A stretch of DNA of 58,374 nucleotides from Lachnospiraceae bacterium (GTDB lineage Bacteria > Bacillota > Clostridia > Lachnospirales > Lachnospiraceae). The stretch is taken from NCBI GenBank assembly GCA_021153185.1, contig JAGKTY010000024.1, forward strand, positions 1-58,374. Direction: 5' to 3'. A model generated the notes under the pieces. The model ran no database searches. It saw only the letters and a list, made by a program, of their open reading frames with translations, and had not been told where the DNA came from. Positions 28,072-37,857 of the stretch are shown in pieces; the stretch's first letter is position 1; each line of letters begins with the position of its first letter. The position numbers were made by a program, and so were the translations under genes.

Positions 28072-31000
28072 ATGCCAGAATTGAAACAAGAAGTATATGA
28101 GCCAATGACATTTGATGCCATCAAAATTGGTCTTGCTTCCCCGGAAATGATCCGCGGTTGGTCAAGGGGCGAAGTGTTAAAACCGGAGACAATCAACTAC
28201 AGAACATTAAAACCGGAACGTGACGGTTTGTTCTGCGAAAAAATCTTTGGACCAAGCAAGGACTGGGAATGTCATTGTGGTAAATACAAAAAAATTAGAT
28301 ACAAAGGCGTTGTCTGCGATCGTTGTGGCGTTGAGGTTACAAAAGCAAACGTTCGTAGAGAGCGTATGGGACACATCGAGCTTGCAGCTCCTGTTTCCCA
28401 CATTTGGTACTTTAAAGGTATCCCAAGCAGAATGGGTATCCTCCTTGATCTTGCACCAAGAGTACTTGAAAAGGTTCTTTACTTTGCATCTTACATCGTG
28501 CTGGATGCCGCAGATACATCTCTGACATACAAACAGGTATTATCTGAGAGAGAGTATCAGGAAGCAAGAGAGCAGTTTGGCAATGCATTCCGTGTCGGAA
28601 TGGGTGCAGAAGCAATCAAGGAACTTCTGGCAGCAATGGATCTCGAAAAAGATTCTGCTGAATTAAAAGAAGAGCTTGAAAATACAAGCGGACAGAAAAA
28701 AGCGCGTATCATCAAGAGACTTGAGGTAATCGAGGCGTTCAGAGAGTCCGGCAACAAACCGGAGTGGATGATTCTTGATGTAGTCCCGGTTATCCCACCG
28801 GATTTACGACCAATGGTACAGCTTGATGGTGGCCGTTTTGCCACATCAGATTTAAATGATTTATATCGTCGTATCATCAACCGTAACAACCGTCTCAAGA
28901 GATTGCTTGAGCTCGGGGCACCGGATATCATCGTTCGTAATGAGAAACGTATGCTTCAGGAGGCTGTTGATGCATTAATCGATAATGGTCGTAGAGGCCG
29001 TCCTGTTACAGGACCTGGTAACAGACCACTCAAATCCCTCTCAGATATGCTGAAGGGTAAATCAGGACGTTTCCGTCAGAACCTTCTCGGAAAACGTGTT
29101 GACTATTCAGGACGAAGCGTTATCGTCGTTGGACCGGAGCTGAAGATTTATCAGTGTGGTCTTCCAAAAGAGATGGCAATTGAGCTGTTCAAACCATTCG
29201 TTATGAAAGAGCTTGTATCAAGAGGCATCTCACAAAATATCAAAAATGCCAAAAAATTGGTTGAGAAGTTAGATACACAGGTATGGGATGTGCTCGAGGA
29301 AGTCATCAAAGAGCATCCGGTTATGTTAAACCGTGCTCCTACACTTCACAGACTTGGTATTCAGGCATTCGAGCCAATTCTGGTAGAAGGTAAAGCAATT
29401 AAGCTTCATCCGCTTGTATGTACAGCGTTCAACGCCGATTTCGACGGTGACCAGATGGCTGTGCACCTTCCGCTTTCTGTGGAAGCGCAGGCAGAGTGTA
29501 GATTCTTACTTCTTTCTACAAACAACCTTCTGAAGCCTTCAGATGGTGGCCCTGTGGCTGTTCCTTCACAGGATATGGTCCTTGGTATTTACTATCTGAC
29601 ACAGGAGCGTCCGGGTTCGGTTGGAGAAGGCAATTGCTACAAGAACTTAAATGAAGCGGTGCTTGCTTATGAGAATGGTGCATGTACACTGCACTCTCGC
29701 ATCAAAGTGCGTGTCACAAGAACAATGCCTGATGGAGAGACGCTTACAAGAACAGTTGAGAGCACACTCGGAAGATTCTTATTTAACGAGGTGATTCCGC
29801 AGGATCTCGGTAAAGACCGTACAATTGAAGGTCATGAATTAGATCTTGAAATTGATGAGCACGTTGGTAAGAAGGGACTGAAGAAGCTCCTTGAGAAGGT
29901 AATCAACACACATGGTGCTACGACAACAGCTGAGGTACTCGACAGCATCAAAGCGATGGGTTACAAATACTCAACAAGAGCTTCCATGACCGTATCCATT
30001 TCAGATATGACAGTGCCGGCTGAGAAACAGCAGCTCCTTGATGAGGCACAGAAGACGGTTGACTTGATCACAATGAACTTTAACCGTGGTCTGATTACAG
30101 AGGAAGAGCGTTACCGTGCAGTCGTTGAGACATGGAATGAGACAGATGGTGTTCTGACAAAGAAACTGTTAGATGGTCTTGATAAGTATAACAACATCTT
30201 CATGATGGCTGACTCAGGTGCCCGTGGTTCTAACCAGCAGATTAAACAGCTTGCAGGTATGCGTGGACTTATGGCGGACACAACGGGACGTACAATCGAG
30301 CTCCCGATTAAGTCAAACTTCCGTGAAGGTCTTGACGTACTTGAGTATTTCATGTCAGCACACGGTGCCCGTAAAGGTCTTTCTGATACAGCGCTTCGTA
30401 CAGCCGATTCAGGATACCTGACACGTCGAATGGTTGACGTATCACAGGAACTGATTATCCGTGAAATTGATTGTTGTGAAGGAAAAGAAATCCCTGGTAT
30501 GCGCGTCAAAGCATTCATGGATGGAAAAGAAACAATCGAGAGCTTACAGGATCGTCTGACAGGCAGATATGTTTGTGAGGACATTAAAGATAAAGATGGA
30601 AACATCATTGTCAAGGCAAATCACATGATCACACCAAAGCGTGCAGCAAAAGTCATCGCAATGGGTGTTGATGCAAAAGGTGAGCCGATTGAGGAAGTTA
30701 AGATCCGTACGATTTTAACTTGCCGTTCACATGTTGGTATCTGTGCAAAATGTTATGGTGCGAACATGGCGACAGGTGAACCTGTTCAGGTTGGTGAGGC
30801 AGTTGGTATTATCGCTGCGCAGTCAATCGGTGAGCCTGGTACACAGCTTACAATGCGTACATTCCATACCGGTGGTGTGGCCGGTGATGATATCACACAG
30901 GGTCTTCCTCGTGTCGAGGAGCTTTTTGAGGCCAGAAAGCCAAAAGGACTTGCAATCATCGCAGAGACAGGTGGTATCGCACACATTCAGGATACAAAGA

Positions 31001-31785
31001 AAAAACGTGAGATTTTCATCACAAATCCTGAGACAGGCGAAACAAGCAAACCATACCTTATCCCATACGGTTCCCGTATTAAGATTATGGATGGCGCAGT
31101 ATTAGAGGCCGGTGATGAACTGACTGAGGGTTCTGTTAACCCACATGATCTTCTGAAGATCAAAGGTGTAAGAGCCGTTCAGGATTACATGCTTCGTGAA
31201 GTTCAGCGTGTATATAGACTTCAGGGTGTAGATATCGCTGATAAACATATCGAGGTATTGGTTCGTCAGATGCTTAAGAAAATCCGCATTGAAGAAAATG
31301 GAGATTCTCCGTTCCTTCCTGGTACATTTGTAGATGTACTTGATTTTGAAGATATGAATGAAGCACTTGTTGCAGAGGGTAAACGCCCGGCAGAAGGTAC
31401 ACAGATTATTCTTGGTATCACAAAAGCTGCACTTGCTACGAACTCATTCATGTCAGCTGCTTCTTTCCAGGAGACAACAAAGGTTCTCACAGATGCGGCA
31501 ATCAAAGGAAAAATCGATCCACTTATCGGATTAAAGGAAAACGTACTCATCGGTAAATTGATTCCGGCCGGTACCGGTATGAGAAGATACCGCAACGTTA
31601 TTCTCGATACAGATGAGAGAATTGCAAATCAGATACAGATGGAAGATGAAATTTCGTTCAGCGACATGGCTGAGGATGATGAACTCAGTATCGTAGAAGA
31701 GTTAGATGAACTGGAAGCAACAGAATCATTAGATGATTTAAATGAGTTGGAACCGGTTGAATCAGACGAATCAGATGAAGAATAA
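28072..31785 (+). CDS. rpoC: RNA polymerase beta' subunit
   Basis: This 1237-residue catalytic subunit starts at ATG 28072 (MPELKQEVYEPMTF), preceded by GGAAGGAG. It contains the zinc-binding cysteines of the N-terminus (CHCGKYKKI ... CDRCGVE), the catalytic Mg-binding NADFDGDQMA, and a second zinc site late in the protein (CRSHVGICAKCYG). The C-terminus carries an acidic tail of about 45 residues (Glu, Asp, Leu, Ser rich), like RpoB here. A strong terminator lies just after the stop. Confidence 0.95.
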   Translation: MPELKQEVYEPMTFDAIKIGLASPEMIRGWSRGEVLKPETINYRTLKPERDGLFCEKIFGPSKDWECHCGKYKKIRYKGVVCDRCGVEVTKANVRRERMGHIELAAPVSHIWYFKGIPSRMGILLDLAPRVLEKVLYFASYIVLDAADTSLTYKQVLSEREYQEAREQFGNAFRVGMGAEAIKELLAAMDLEKDSAELKEELENTSGQKKARIIKRLEVIEAFRESGNKPEWMILDVVPVIPPDLRPMVQLDGGRFATSDLNDLYRRIINRNNRLKRLLELGAPDIIVRNEKRMLQEAVDALIDNGRRGRPVTGPGNRPLKSLSDMLKGKSGRFRQNLLGKRVDYSGRSVIVVGPELKIYQCGLPKEMAIELFKPFVMKELVSRGISQNIKNAKKLVEKLDTQVWDVLEEVIKEHPVMLNRAPTLHRLGIQAFEPILVEGKAIKLHPLVCTAFNADFDGDQMAVHLPLSVEAQAECRFLLLSTNNLLKPSDGGPVAVPSQDMVLGIYYLTQERPGSVGEGNCYKNLNEAVLAYENGACTLHSRIKVRVTRTMPDGETLTRTVESTLGRFLFNEVIPQDLGKDRTIEGHELDLEIDEHVGKKGLKKLLEKVINTHGATTTAEVLDSIKAMGYKYSTRASMTVSISDMTVPAEKQQLLDEAQKTVDLITMNFNRGLITEEERYRAVVETWNETDGVLTKKLLDGLDKYNNIFMMADSGARGSNQQIKQLAGMRGLMADTTGRTIELPIKSNFREGLDVLEYFMSAHGARKGLSDTALRTADSGYLTRRMVDVSQELIIREIDCCEGKEIPGMRVKAFMDGKETIESLQDRLTGRYVCEDIKDKDGNIIVKANHMITPKRAAKVIAMGVDAKGEPIEEVKIRTILTCRSHVGICAKCYGANMATGEPVQVGEAVGIIAAQSIGEPGTQLTMRTFHTGGVAGDDITQGLPRVEELFEARKPKGLAIIAETGGIAHIQDTKKKREIFITNPETGETSKPYLIPYGSRIKIMDGAVLEAGDELTEGSVNPHDLLKIKGVRAVQDYMLREVQRVYRLQGVDIADKHIEVLVRQMLKKIRIEENGDSPFLPGTFVDVLDFEDMNEALVAEGKRPAEGTQIILGITKAALATNSFMSAASFQETTKVLTDAAIKGKIDPLIGLKENVLIGKLIPAGTGMRRYRNVILDTDERIANQIQMEDEISFSDMAEDDELSIVEELDELEATESLDDLNELEPVESDESDEE

Positions 31786-31791
31786 TTTAGG

Positions 31792-31820
31792 GCGCCCGGC
31801 TTTTGCCGGGCGCTTTGCTT
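31792..31820 (+). terminator. Rho-independent terminator after rpoC
   Basis: GCGCCCGGC at 31792-31800 pairs perfectly with GCCGGGCGC at 31805-31813 across a TTTT loop, followed by TTTGCTTCT. Confidence 0.9.
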
Positions 31821-31880
31821 CTGTAGTTGCACGAATAAAGCCGGAATGCGCGCGCTTTTGCCCCAAAATGCGAAAAACCA

Positions 31881-31909
31881 TTGACAAATTTTTTTGTAAC
31901 ATATATACT
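31881..31909 (+). promoter_or_regulatory. Sigma-A promoter of rpsL-rpsG-fusA
   Basis: Consensus TTGACA at 31881-31886, a 17-base T-rich spacer and TATACT at 31904-31909. Confidence 0.85.
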
Positions 31910-31979
31910 ATCAAAGTGTGCACGATTCTATGCATTTATTTTTGTGCGCATAACTATAATAAGAAACGAGGTGAAAAGA

Positions 31980-32399
31980 ATGCCAACATTTAACCAGTTA
32001 GTTAGAAAAGGACGTCAGACATCTGTAAAGAAGTCAACAGCTCCTGCACTTCAGAAAGGATACAACTCCCTTCAGAAGAAAGCTACAGATACTCCTTCTC
32101 CACAGAAGAGAGGTGTTTGTACAGCTGTTAAGACTGCTACACCTAAAAAACCTAACTCAGCGCTTAGAAAAATCGCCAGAGTTCGTCTTTCAAACGGAAT
32201 CGAAGTTACTTCTTACATTCCTGGAGAAGGACACAACTTACAGGAGCATAGTGTTGTTCTCGTAAGAGGTGGTAGAGTAAAAGACTTACCTGGTACAAGA
32301 TACCACGTGATCAGAGGTACACTTGATACTGCGGGAGTCGCTAACAGAAAACAGGCCCGTTCAAAATACGGCGCTAAGAGACCAAAAGCTGCTAAATAG
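31980..32399 (+). CDS. rpsL: 30S ribosomal protein S12
   Basis: This 139-residue protein sits at the decoding centre. It begins MPTFNQLVRKGR at ATG 31980, with ACGAGGTGA upstream. The decoding loops KKPNSALRK and GRVKDLPGTRYH are intact, with Lys residues at the streptomycin-relevant sites. First gene of the str operon, followed by rpsG after 163 bases. Confidence 0.97.
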   Translation: MPTFNQLVRKGRQTSVKKSTAPALQKGYNSLQKKATDTPSPQKRGVCTAVKTATPKKPNSALRKIARVRLSNGIEVTSYIPGEGHNLQEHSVVLVRGGRVKDLPGTRYHVIRGTLDTAGVANRKQARSKYGAKRPKAAK

Positions 32400-32562
32400 T
32401 TTTGTTTAGCGCTTTGTACCACAAACAGAACTAATAAGTGTTGGGATTCCAATTTTCACATTACCATATCGTATTGTGAGAGAAGCAATACCGCACGAAC
32501 ACATTAGAAAGACACATGTGAGTACCGATGAATTGATTACTATAATTAAGGAGGGAAGAACC

Positions 32563-33033
32563 GTGCCACGTAAAGGACATATTCAGAAAAGAGACGTATT
32601 AAGTGATCCTTTATACAATAGCAAAGTCGTTACAAAGCTCATCAACAACATCATGTTAGATGGCAAAAAGGGCGTTGCTCAGAAAATTGTATACGGAGCA
32701 TTTGCAAGAGTTGAAGAGAAATCCGGAAAACCGGCTCTTGAGACATTCGAGGAGGCTATGAACAACATCATGCCGGCTCTCGAGGTAAAAGCAAGACGTA
32801 TCGGTGGTGCTACTTATCAGGTACCGATCGAGGTTAGACCGGACAGACGTCAGGCTTTAGCACTTCGTTGGCTTACAATGTTCTCTCGTAAGAGAAGCGA
32901 GAAAACAATGGAAGAAAGACTTGCCAACGAGATTCTTGATGCAGCAAACAACACAGGCGCATCAGTGAAGAGAAAAGAAGATATGCATAAAATGGCAGAG
33001 GCTAATAAGGCATTTGCTCACTACAGATTCTAA
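32563..33033 (+). CDS. rpsG: 30S ribosomal protein S7
   Basis: This 156-residue protein nucleates the 30S head. The start is GTG 32563 (MPRKGHIQKRDV), preceded by AAGGAGGG; the frame stays open upstream to 32476, but that part does not match S7. The family blocks IGGATYQVPIEVRPDRRQALALRW and a C-terminal AFAHYRF are present. fusA starts 14 bases after the stop. Confidence 0.97.
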   Translation: MPRKGHIQKRDVLSDPLYNSKVVTKLINNIMLDGKKGVAQKIVYGAFARVEEKSGKPALETFEEAMNNIMPALEVKARRIGGATYQVPIEVRPDRRQALALRWLTMFSRKRSEKTMEERLANEILDAANNTGASVKRKEDMHKMAEANKAFAHYRF

Positions 33034-33047
33034 AGGAGGAAAATACC

Positions 33048-35165
33048 TTGGCTGGAAGAGAATATCCATTAGAGAGAACCAGAAATATAGGTATCATGGC
33101 TCATATCGATGCTGGTAAAACAACATTAACAGAGCGTATCCTTTATTATACTGGTGTAAACTATAAAATCGGTGATACACACGAAGGTACTGCTACCATG
33201 GACTGGATGGAACAGGAGCAGGAGCGTGGTATCACAATTACATCAGCAGCTACAACATGTCACTGGACACTCGAAGAGTATGCTAAGCCAAAGGCTGGCG
33301 CTTTAGAGCATCGTATCAACATTATCGATACACCGGGTCACGTTGACTTTACTGTTGAGGTAGAGCGTTCACTTCGTGTACTTGACGGTGCCGTAGGTGT
33401 TTTCTGTGCAAAAGGTGGTGTAGAGCCACAGTCAGAGAACGTATGGCGTCAGGCTGACACATACAACGTACCTCGTATGGCGTTCATCAATAAGATGGAC
33501 ATCTTAGGTGCAAACTTCTACGGAGCTGTTGAACAGATTCGTACAAGACTTGGAAAGAACGCAATCGTTCTCCAGTTGCCAATCGGTAAAGAGGACGAGT
33601 TCAAAGGAATCATCGACTTATTCGAGATGAAAGCATATATCTACAATGATGATAAGGGTGATGACATCACAGTTACGGATGATCTCGGTGATATGGCTGA
33701 TGAAGCTGCTTTATATCATGACGAGCTTGTAGAGAAAGTATGCGAGTTAGATGACGATCTCACAATGATGTTCCTTGAGGGCGAAGAGCCATCCATCGAT
33801 GAGATGAAGGCTGCGCTCAGATTAGCTACTTGTGATTGTAGAGCAGTACCTGTATGCTGTGGTTCTGCATACAGAAACAAAGGTGTACAGAAATTAATCG
33901 ATGCTGTTCTTGAGTACATGCCTGCTCCAACAGACATCCCTGCTATCAAGGGTGTTGATATGGAAGGCAACGAAGTTGAGAGACATTCATCAGATGATGA
34001 GCCATTCTCAGCTTTGGCATTCAAGATTATGGCTGACCCATTTGTAGGTAAACTCGCATTCTTCCGTGTTTACTCAGGTACAATGAACTCTGGTTCATAC
34101 GTACTCAATGCTACAAAAGATAAAAAAGAGCGTGTTGGACGTATCCTTCAGATGCATGCCAACAAGAGAGAAGAGCTTGACAAAGTTTATTCCGGAGATA
34201 TCGCAGCTGCAGTTGGATTTAAGTTCACAACTACAGGTGATACAATCTGTGATGAGCAGCATCCGGTTATCCTTGAGTCAATGGAATTCCCGGAGCCGGT
34301 TATCGAGCTTGCTATCGAGCCTAAGACAAAAGCCGGTCAGGGCAAGATGGGTGAAGCTTTGGCAAAACTTGCTGAAGAGGATCCGACATTCCGTGCTCAT
34401 ACAGATCAGGAAACAGGCCAGACAATCATCGCCGGTATGGGTGAGTTACACCTTGAGATCATCGTTGACCGTCTCCTTAGAGAGTTTAAGGTAGAGGCTA
34501 ACGTTGGTGCACCTCAGGTTGCTTACAAAGAGACATTTACAAAACCTGTTGATCAGGAATACAAATACGCAAAACAGTCAGGTGGACGTGGTCAGTACGG
34601 ACACTGTAAGGTTAAATTTGAGCCGATGGATCCGAACGGTGAAGAGACATTCAAATTTGAGTCTTCAGTTGTCGGTGGTGCGATTCCAAAAGAGTATATC
34701 CCATCTGTCGGTGAAGGTATCGAAGAAGCAGCAAAAGCAGGTATCCTTGGTGGATTCCCTGTTCTCGGTGTATCTGCTAACGTATACGACGGATCTTACC
34801 ATGAGGTCGATTCTTCAGAAATGGCATTCCACATTGCCGGTTCTATGGCATTCAAAGAGGCTATGAAGAAAGCAGATCCTGTACTTCTTGAGCCGATCAT
34901 GAAGGTTGAGGTTACAATGCCTGAAGAGTACATGGGTGATGTAATCGGAGATATCAACTCACGTCGTGGACGTATCGAGGGTATGGATGACCTTGGCGGT
35001 GGTAAAATCGTTCGCGGTTATGTTCCGCTTGCTGAAATGTTCGGTTATTCAACAGACCTTCGTTCTAAGACACAGGGACGTGGTAACTACTCAATGTTCT
35101 TTGAGAAATATGAGCCGGTTCCAAAATCAGTTCAAGAGAAGGTTTTGGCCGCAAAATCAAAATAA
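33048..35165 (+). CDS. fusA: Elongation factor G
   Basis: This 705-residue translocation GTPase starts at TTG 33048 (reads MAGREYPLERTRNIG) behind AAAGGAGG. It has the P-loop AHIDAGKTT near 18-26, DTPGH, NKMD and the EF-G domain IV sequence GGRGQYGHCKV. It is part of the rpsL-rpsG-fusA-tuf unit. The TTG start may lower translation relative to tuf. Confidence 0.97.
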   Translation: MAGREYPLERTRNIGIMAHIDAGKTTLTERILYYTGVNYKIGDTHEGTATMDWMEQEQERGITITSAATTCHWTLEEYAKPKAGALEHRINIIDTPGHVDFTVEVERSLRVLDGAVGVFCAKGGVEPQSENVWRQADTYNVPRMAFINKMDILGANFYGAVEQIRTRLGKNAIVLQLPIGKEDEFKGIIDLFEMKAYIYNDDKGDDITVTDDLGDMADEAALYHDELVEKVCELDDDLTMMFLEGEEPSIDEMKAALRLATCDCRAVPVCCGSAYRNKGVQKLIDAVLEYMPAPTDIPAIKGVDMEGNEVERHSSDDEPFSALAFKIMADPFVGKLAFFRVYSGTMNSGSYVLNATKDKKERVGRILQMHANKREELDKVYSGDIAAAVGFKFTTTGDTICDEQHPVILESMEFPEPVIELAIEPKTKAGQGKMGEALAKLAEEDPTFRAHTDQETGQTIIAGMGELHLEIIVDRLLREFKVEANVGAPQVAYKETFTKPVDQEYKYAKQSGGRGQYGHCKVKFEPMDPNGEETFKFESSVVGGAIPKEYIPSVGEGIEEAAKAGILGGFPVLGVSANVYDGSYHEVDSSEMAFHIAGSMAFKEAMKKADPVLLEPIMKVEVTMPEEYMGDVIGDINSRRGRIEGMDDLGGGKIVRGYVPLAEMFGYSTDLRSKTQGRGNYSMFFEKYEPVPKSVQEKVLAAKSK

Positions 35166-35177
35166 TACTTGAAATTA

Positions 35178-35210
35178 TCGGCTATCTTTAATATAATTTT
35201 AGATAGCCGA
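35178..35210. repeat. Inverted repeat between fusA and tuf
   Basis: TCGGCTATCT (35178-35187) and AGATAGCCGA (35201-35210) form perfect 10-base arms around an A/T-only 13-base loop. No T-run follows, so it is not a normal terminator. It may be an mRNA processing or stability hairpin that separates tuf from the upstream message. Confidence 0.6.
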
Positions 35211-35249
35211 GTAAATCTAATATTTATCAAATTAAAGGAGATTATTAAA

Positions 35250-36437
35250 ATGGCAAAAGCTAAATTTGACAGAACCAAACCACATTGTAACATTGGTACT
35301 ATCGGTCACGTTGACCATGGTAAAACAACTTTAACAGCTGCTATCACAAAAGTATTAGCAGAGAGAGTTGATGGTAACGAGAAAGTTGATTTCGAGAATA
35401 TCGATAAAGCTCCGGAAGAGAGAGAGCGTGGTATCACAATTTCAACAGCTCACGTTGAGTACCAGACAGACAAGAGACATTACGCACACGTTGACTGTCC
35501 AGGACATGCTGACTACGTTAAGAACATGATCACTGGTGCAGCTCAGATGGATGGAGCTATCTTAGTAGTAGCTGCAACTGACGGTGTTATGGCTCAGACA
35601 AAAGAGCACATCCTTCTTTCTCGTCAGGTAGGTGTACCTTACATCGTAGTATTCATGAACAAATGCGATATGGTTGACGATCCAGAGTTATTAGAGCTCG
35701 TAGAGATGGAAATCACAGAGCAGCTTGAAGAGTACGAGTTCACAGATTGCCCAATCGTGAAAGGATCAGCGTTGAAAGCGCTTGAGGATCCAAACAGCGA
35801 GTGGGGTGACAAGATCATCGAGCTCATGAGCACAGTTGATGAGTATATCCCAGATCCACAGCGTGATACAGATAAACCATTCCTTATGCCAATCGAGGAC
35901 GTATTCTCTATCACAGGTCGTGGTACTGTAGCAACAGGTAGAGTAGAGCGTGGTGTTCTTCATATGTCTGACGAAGTTGAAATCGTTGGTGTTAAAGAAG
36001 AGACACAGAAGACTGTTGTAACAGGTATCGAGATGTTCCGTAAATTACTTGATGAGGCTCAGGCTGGTGATAACATCGGTGCGCTTCTTCGTGGTATCCA
36101 GAGAACAGATATCGAGCGTGGACAGGTATTAGCTAAACCAGGTTCAGTTACATGCCACAAAAAATTCACAGCTCAGGTTTACGTTTTAACAAAAGACGAG
36201 GGTGGTCGTCATACACCATTCTTCAACAACTATAGACCACAGTTCTACTTCAGAACAACAGATATCACAGGTGTTTGTGAGTTACCGGCTGGTACAGAAA
36301 TGTGTATGCCTGGCGATAACGTAGAGATGACAATCGAGCTCATCCACCCAATCGCTATGGAGCAGGGTCTTACATTCGCTATCCGTGAAGGTGGTAGAAC
36401 AGTTGGTTCAGGCCGTGTTGCTACAATCATTGAGTAA
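35250..36437 (+). CDS. tuf: Elongation factor Tu
   Basis: This 395-residue GTPase delivers aminoacyl-tRNA. The start is ATG 35250 (MAKAKFDRTKPHCNIG), preceded by AAAGGAG. It has GHVDHGKTT near 18-26, DCPGHADYVKN and NKCD. The frame is open upstream to 35169, but that part is leader sequence. It is the last gene of the str unit; a terminator stands at 36512. Confidence 0.97.
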   Translation: MAKAKFDRTKPHCNIGTIGHVDHGKTTLTAAITKVLAERVDGNEKVDFENIDKAPEERERGITISTAHVEYQTDKRHYAHVDCPGHADYVKNMITGAAQMDGAILVVAATDGVMAQTKEHILLSRQVGVPYIVVFMNKCDMVDDPELLELVEMEITEQLEEYEFTDCPIVKGSALKALEDPNSEWGDKIIELMSTVDEYIPDPQRDTDKPFLMPIEDVFSITGRGTVATGRVERGVLHMSDEVEIVGVKEETQKTVVTGIEMFRKLLDEAQAGDNIGALLRGIQRTDIERGQVLAKPGSVTCHKKFTAQVYVLTKDEGGRHTPFFNNYRPQFYFRTTDITGVCELPAGTEMCMPGDNVEMTIELIHPIAMEQGLTFAIREGGRTVGSGRVATIIE

Positions 36438-36443
36438 TCCATG

Positions 36444-36470
36444 ACAATTGAACTACTAATGTTCAATTGT
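36444..36470. repeat. Perfect inverted repeat after tuf
   Basis: ACAATTGAAC (36444-36453) and GTTCAATTGT (36461-36470) surround a 7-base loop just after the tuf stop; no T-run follows, so its role is unclear (mRNA 3' stabilisation is one option). Confidence 0.5.
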
Positions 36471-36511
36471 ATGCACGATAGCTTTGAGCTAAGCGCATAA
36501 ATGCAAAATAA

Positions 36512-36548
36512 CAACGGTCCTTCGTGCTTGCACGAAAGGGCCGTTTTT
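36512..36548 (+). terminator. Rho-independent terminator after tuf
   Basis: ACGGTCC-TTCGTGC pairs with GCACGAA-AGGGCCGT around a short loop, followed by TTTTTGTTT. Confidence 0.85.
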
Positions 36549-36747
36549 GTTTGGCATTTATAGGCATTCAGCGAATGCCGTGACCGAGATGGAACGAAGT
36601 GAAATCGAGGTGCGCGTAGCGAAAGCGAGGATAAAATTAAGGCTTTCCGAGAAATCGGGAAGCCCTTTTTGCGTATTGAAAAAGGTGGAAAGAATAGCGA
36701 AAAATGGGTTGGCGGTGCCAAAACTTATTGAAACATATGCTACGCTG
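36549..36747. repeat. REP-like intergenic patch with a second terminator
   Basis: The stretch between tuf and the HTH gene contains a perfect small hairpin (GGCATTC-AGC-GAATGCC), then a row of imperfectly repeated units of the form GAACGAAGTGAAATCGAGG / GTAGCGAAAGCGAGG, then a terminator-like hairpin GGCTTTCCGA-GAAA-TCGGGAAGCC-CTTTTT at 36641-36670. A 68-codon frame over it is almost certainly not a gene. It resembles a dispersed REP-type element; copies elsewhere would confirm this. Confidence 0.5.
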
Positions 36748-36776
36748 TTGTAGTTTGCGAATATAGATAGTATAAT
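36748..36776 (+). promoter_or_regulatory. Promoter of the HTH gene
   Basis: TTGTAG at 36748-36753, a 17-base spacer and TATAAT at 36771-36776; the start codon is 30 bases downstream. Confidence 0.6.
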
Positions 36777-36805
36777 TTAGAATATATATTTGGAGGAGCT
36801 GTGTT

Positions 36806-37117
36806 ATGTGTTTAATTGACCAAGCAAAGACCGGACAAAAACTAAAAATCATGTTCAAACTGGCAGGCTACGATGTAAAGTACATCCAAGAGTACCTAAA
36901 CCTCTCCTGTCCGCAGCCGATTTATCGTTGGTTTAAAGGTCAGAATCTGCCAACGGTAGAGAAACTTTATGCCTTAAGCATTCTTCTTGGTGTGCATATG
37001 GAAGAACTGCTGGTTTTGCAGGGACAGCCTATGAATATAGGCTTGTATAAGGTGGCGCAGGAGCCGAAGGACAAGCGCCTTTTATATTACGCCCAACGCC
37101 TGCAGAGGGCAGCATAA
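36806..37117 (+). CDS. XRE-type helix-turn-helix protein
   Basis: This 103-residue protein contains one helix-turn-helix of the Cro/CI type at about 10-65: a first helix (TGQKLKIMFKLAGYD), the turn around YIQEYLNLSCPQPIYRWFKG, and the following LPTVEKLYALSILLGV typical of XRE proteins. No ligand-binding domain follows; the last 35 residues are polar. It has its own promoter and GGAGGAG site. It may regulate neighbouring accessory genes or itself. The target is unknown. Confidence 0.75.
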   Translation: MCLIDQAKTGQKLKIMFKLAGYDVKYIQEYLNLSCPQPIYRWFKGQNLPTVEKLYALSILLGVHMEELLVLQGQPMNIGLYKVAQEPKDKRLLYYAQRLQRAA

Positions 37118-37231
37118 GTGTTTTGGACTATCCGTCCAATGACAAAGACTTGACTTTGAGATATCCTTTTATCAGGACCTTTGAATGGGTTCCGGTAAGA
37201 GGATAATTTTATTTGGGATAGGAGGATTGTC

Positions 37232-37795
37232 ATGGGAACCAATTATTATTTTATGAGTAGGAATAAGGAGCTGATGCAGACTTGTTTTGCAGAGAAGTCG
37301 GATTGGGACGTGCTTGGCGAGGAGTATACCATCGTGGATGAGCCATACCTTGGTTATCGGTGTCACCTGAATAAATTAAGTTGCGGATGGAGACCTTTGT
37401 TTCAAAAGCATAGAGCATTTGATGGTTTTCGGAAGCTGGAGGCGTTTTACCGGGATCATCAGGCAGATTTGGAAATTTATGATGAATACAGGAGGCAGTA
37501 TTCATGGGAAGAATATTTTGAGACGGTTTATACACATAGCCGGTGTCATCCGGAACCGGCGAAGTGGGTGTATGAAGTGAACCCTATGTCTCCGGATAAG
37601 AAGCCCCACCTGCGGACTGTGGGATGCAGTGAAGAAGAGGTGGAGCTTTATAGTCCGTTTAATCATATAGAGTATGAGAAGACGTTACAGCAAGCAAGGC
37701 AGAAATTCGGTGTGTATGAGCGAGAGTATGGGGATATAAAGTATTGGAATGATCCGGATTATCTGTTTGATTGGACGGAAGGGGAGTTTATGTAG
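37232..37795 (+). CDS. MGTNYY-type hypothetical protein
   Basis: This 187-residue protein starts MGTNYYFMSRNKE, the start seen in a loosely defined group of phage- and plasmid-associated hypothetical proteins. It is rich in Tyr, Trp and charged residues, with no signal peptide, membrane segment or clear catalytic motif. A TAGGAGGA site precedes ATG 37232. It sits between the HTH gene and the AbiE cassette, in a stretch that looks like inserted accessory DNA. Function unknown. Confidence 0.7.
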   Translation: MGTNYYFMSRNKELMQTCFAEKSDWDVLGEEYTIVDEPYLGYRCHLNKLSCGWRPLFQKHRAFDGFRKLEAFYRDHQADLEIYDEYRRQYSWEEYFETVYTHSRCHPEPAKWVYEVNPMSPDKKPHLRTVGCSEEEVELYSPFNHIEYEKTLQQARQKFGVYEREYGDIKYWNDPDYLFDWTEGEFM

Positions 37796-37857
37796 GTATA
37801 ATGCAAGCAAAAGAATAACAATTATCAATTCCACAAACACTATAGCATAAATGTAGA

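Noticed and set aside
32476..32562. N-terminal extension of S7
   Set aside because: The open frame upstream of GTG 32563 does not match S7, and the AAGGAGGG site is placed for the GTG start.
36547..36753. 68-codon open frame after the tuf terminator
   Set aside because: It runs through hairpins and the second terminator, is rich in repeated units and has no ribosome binding site.
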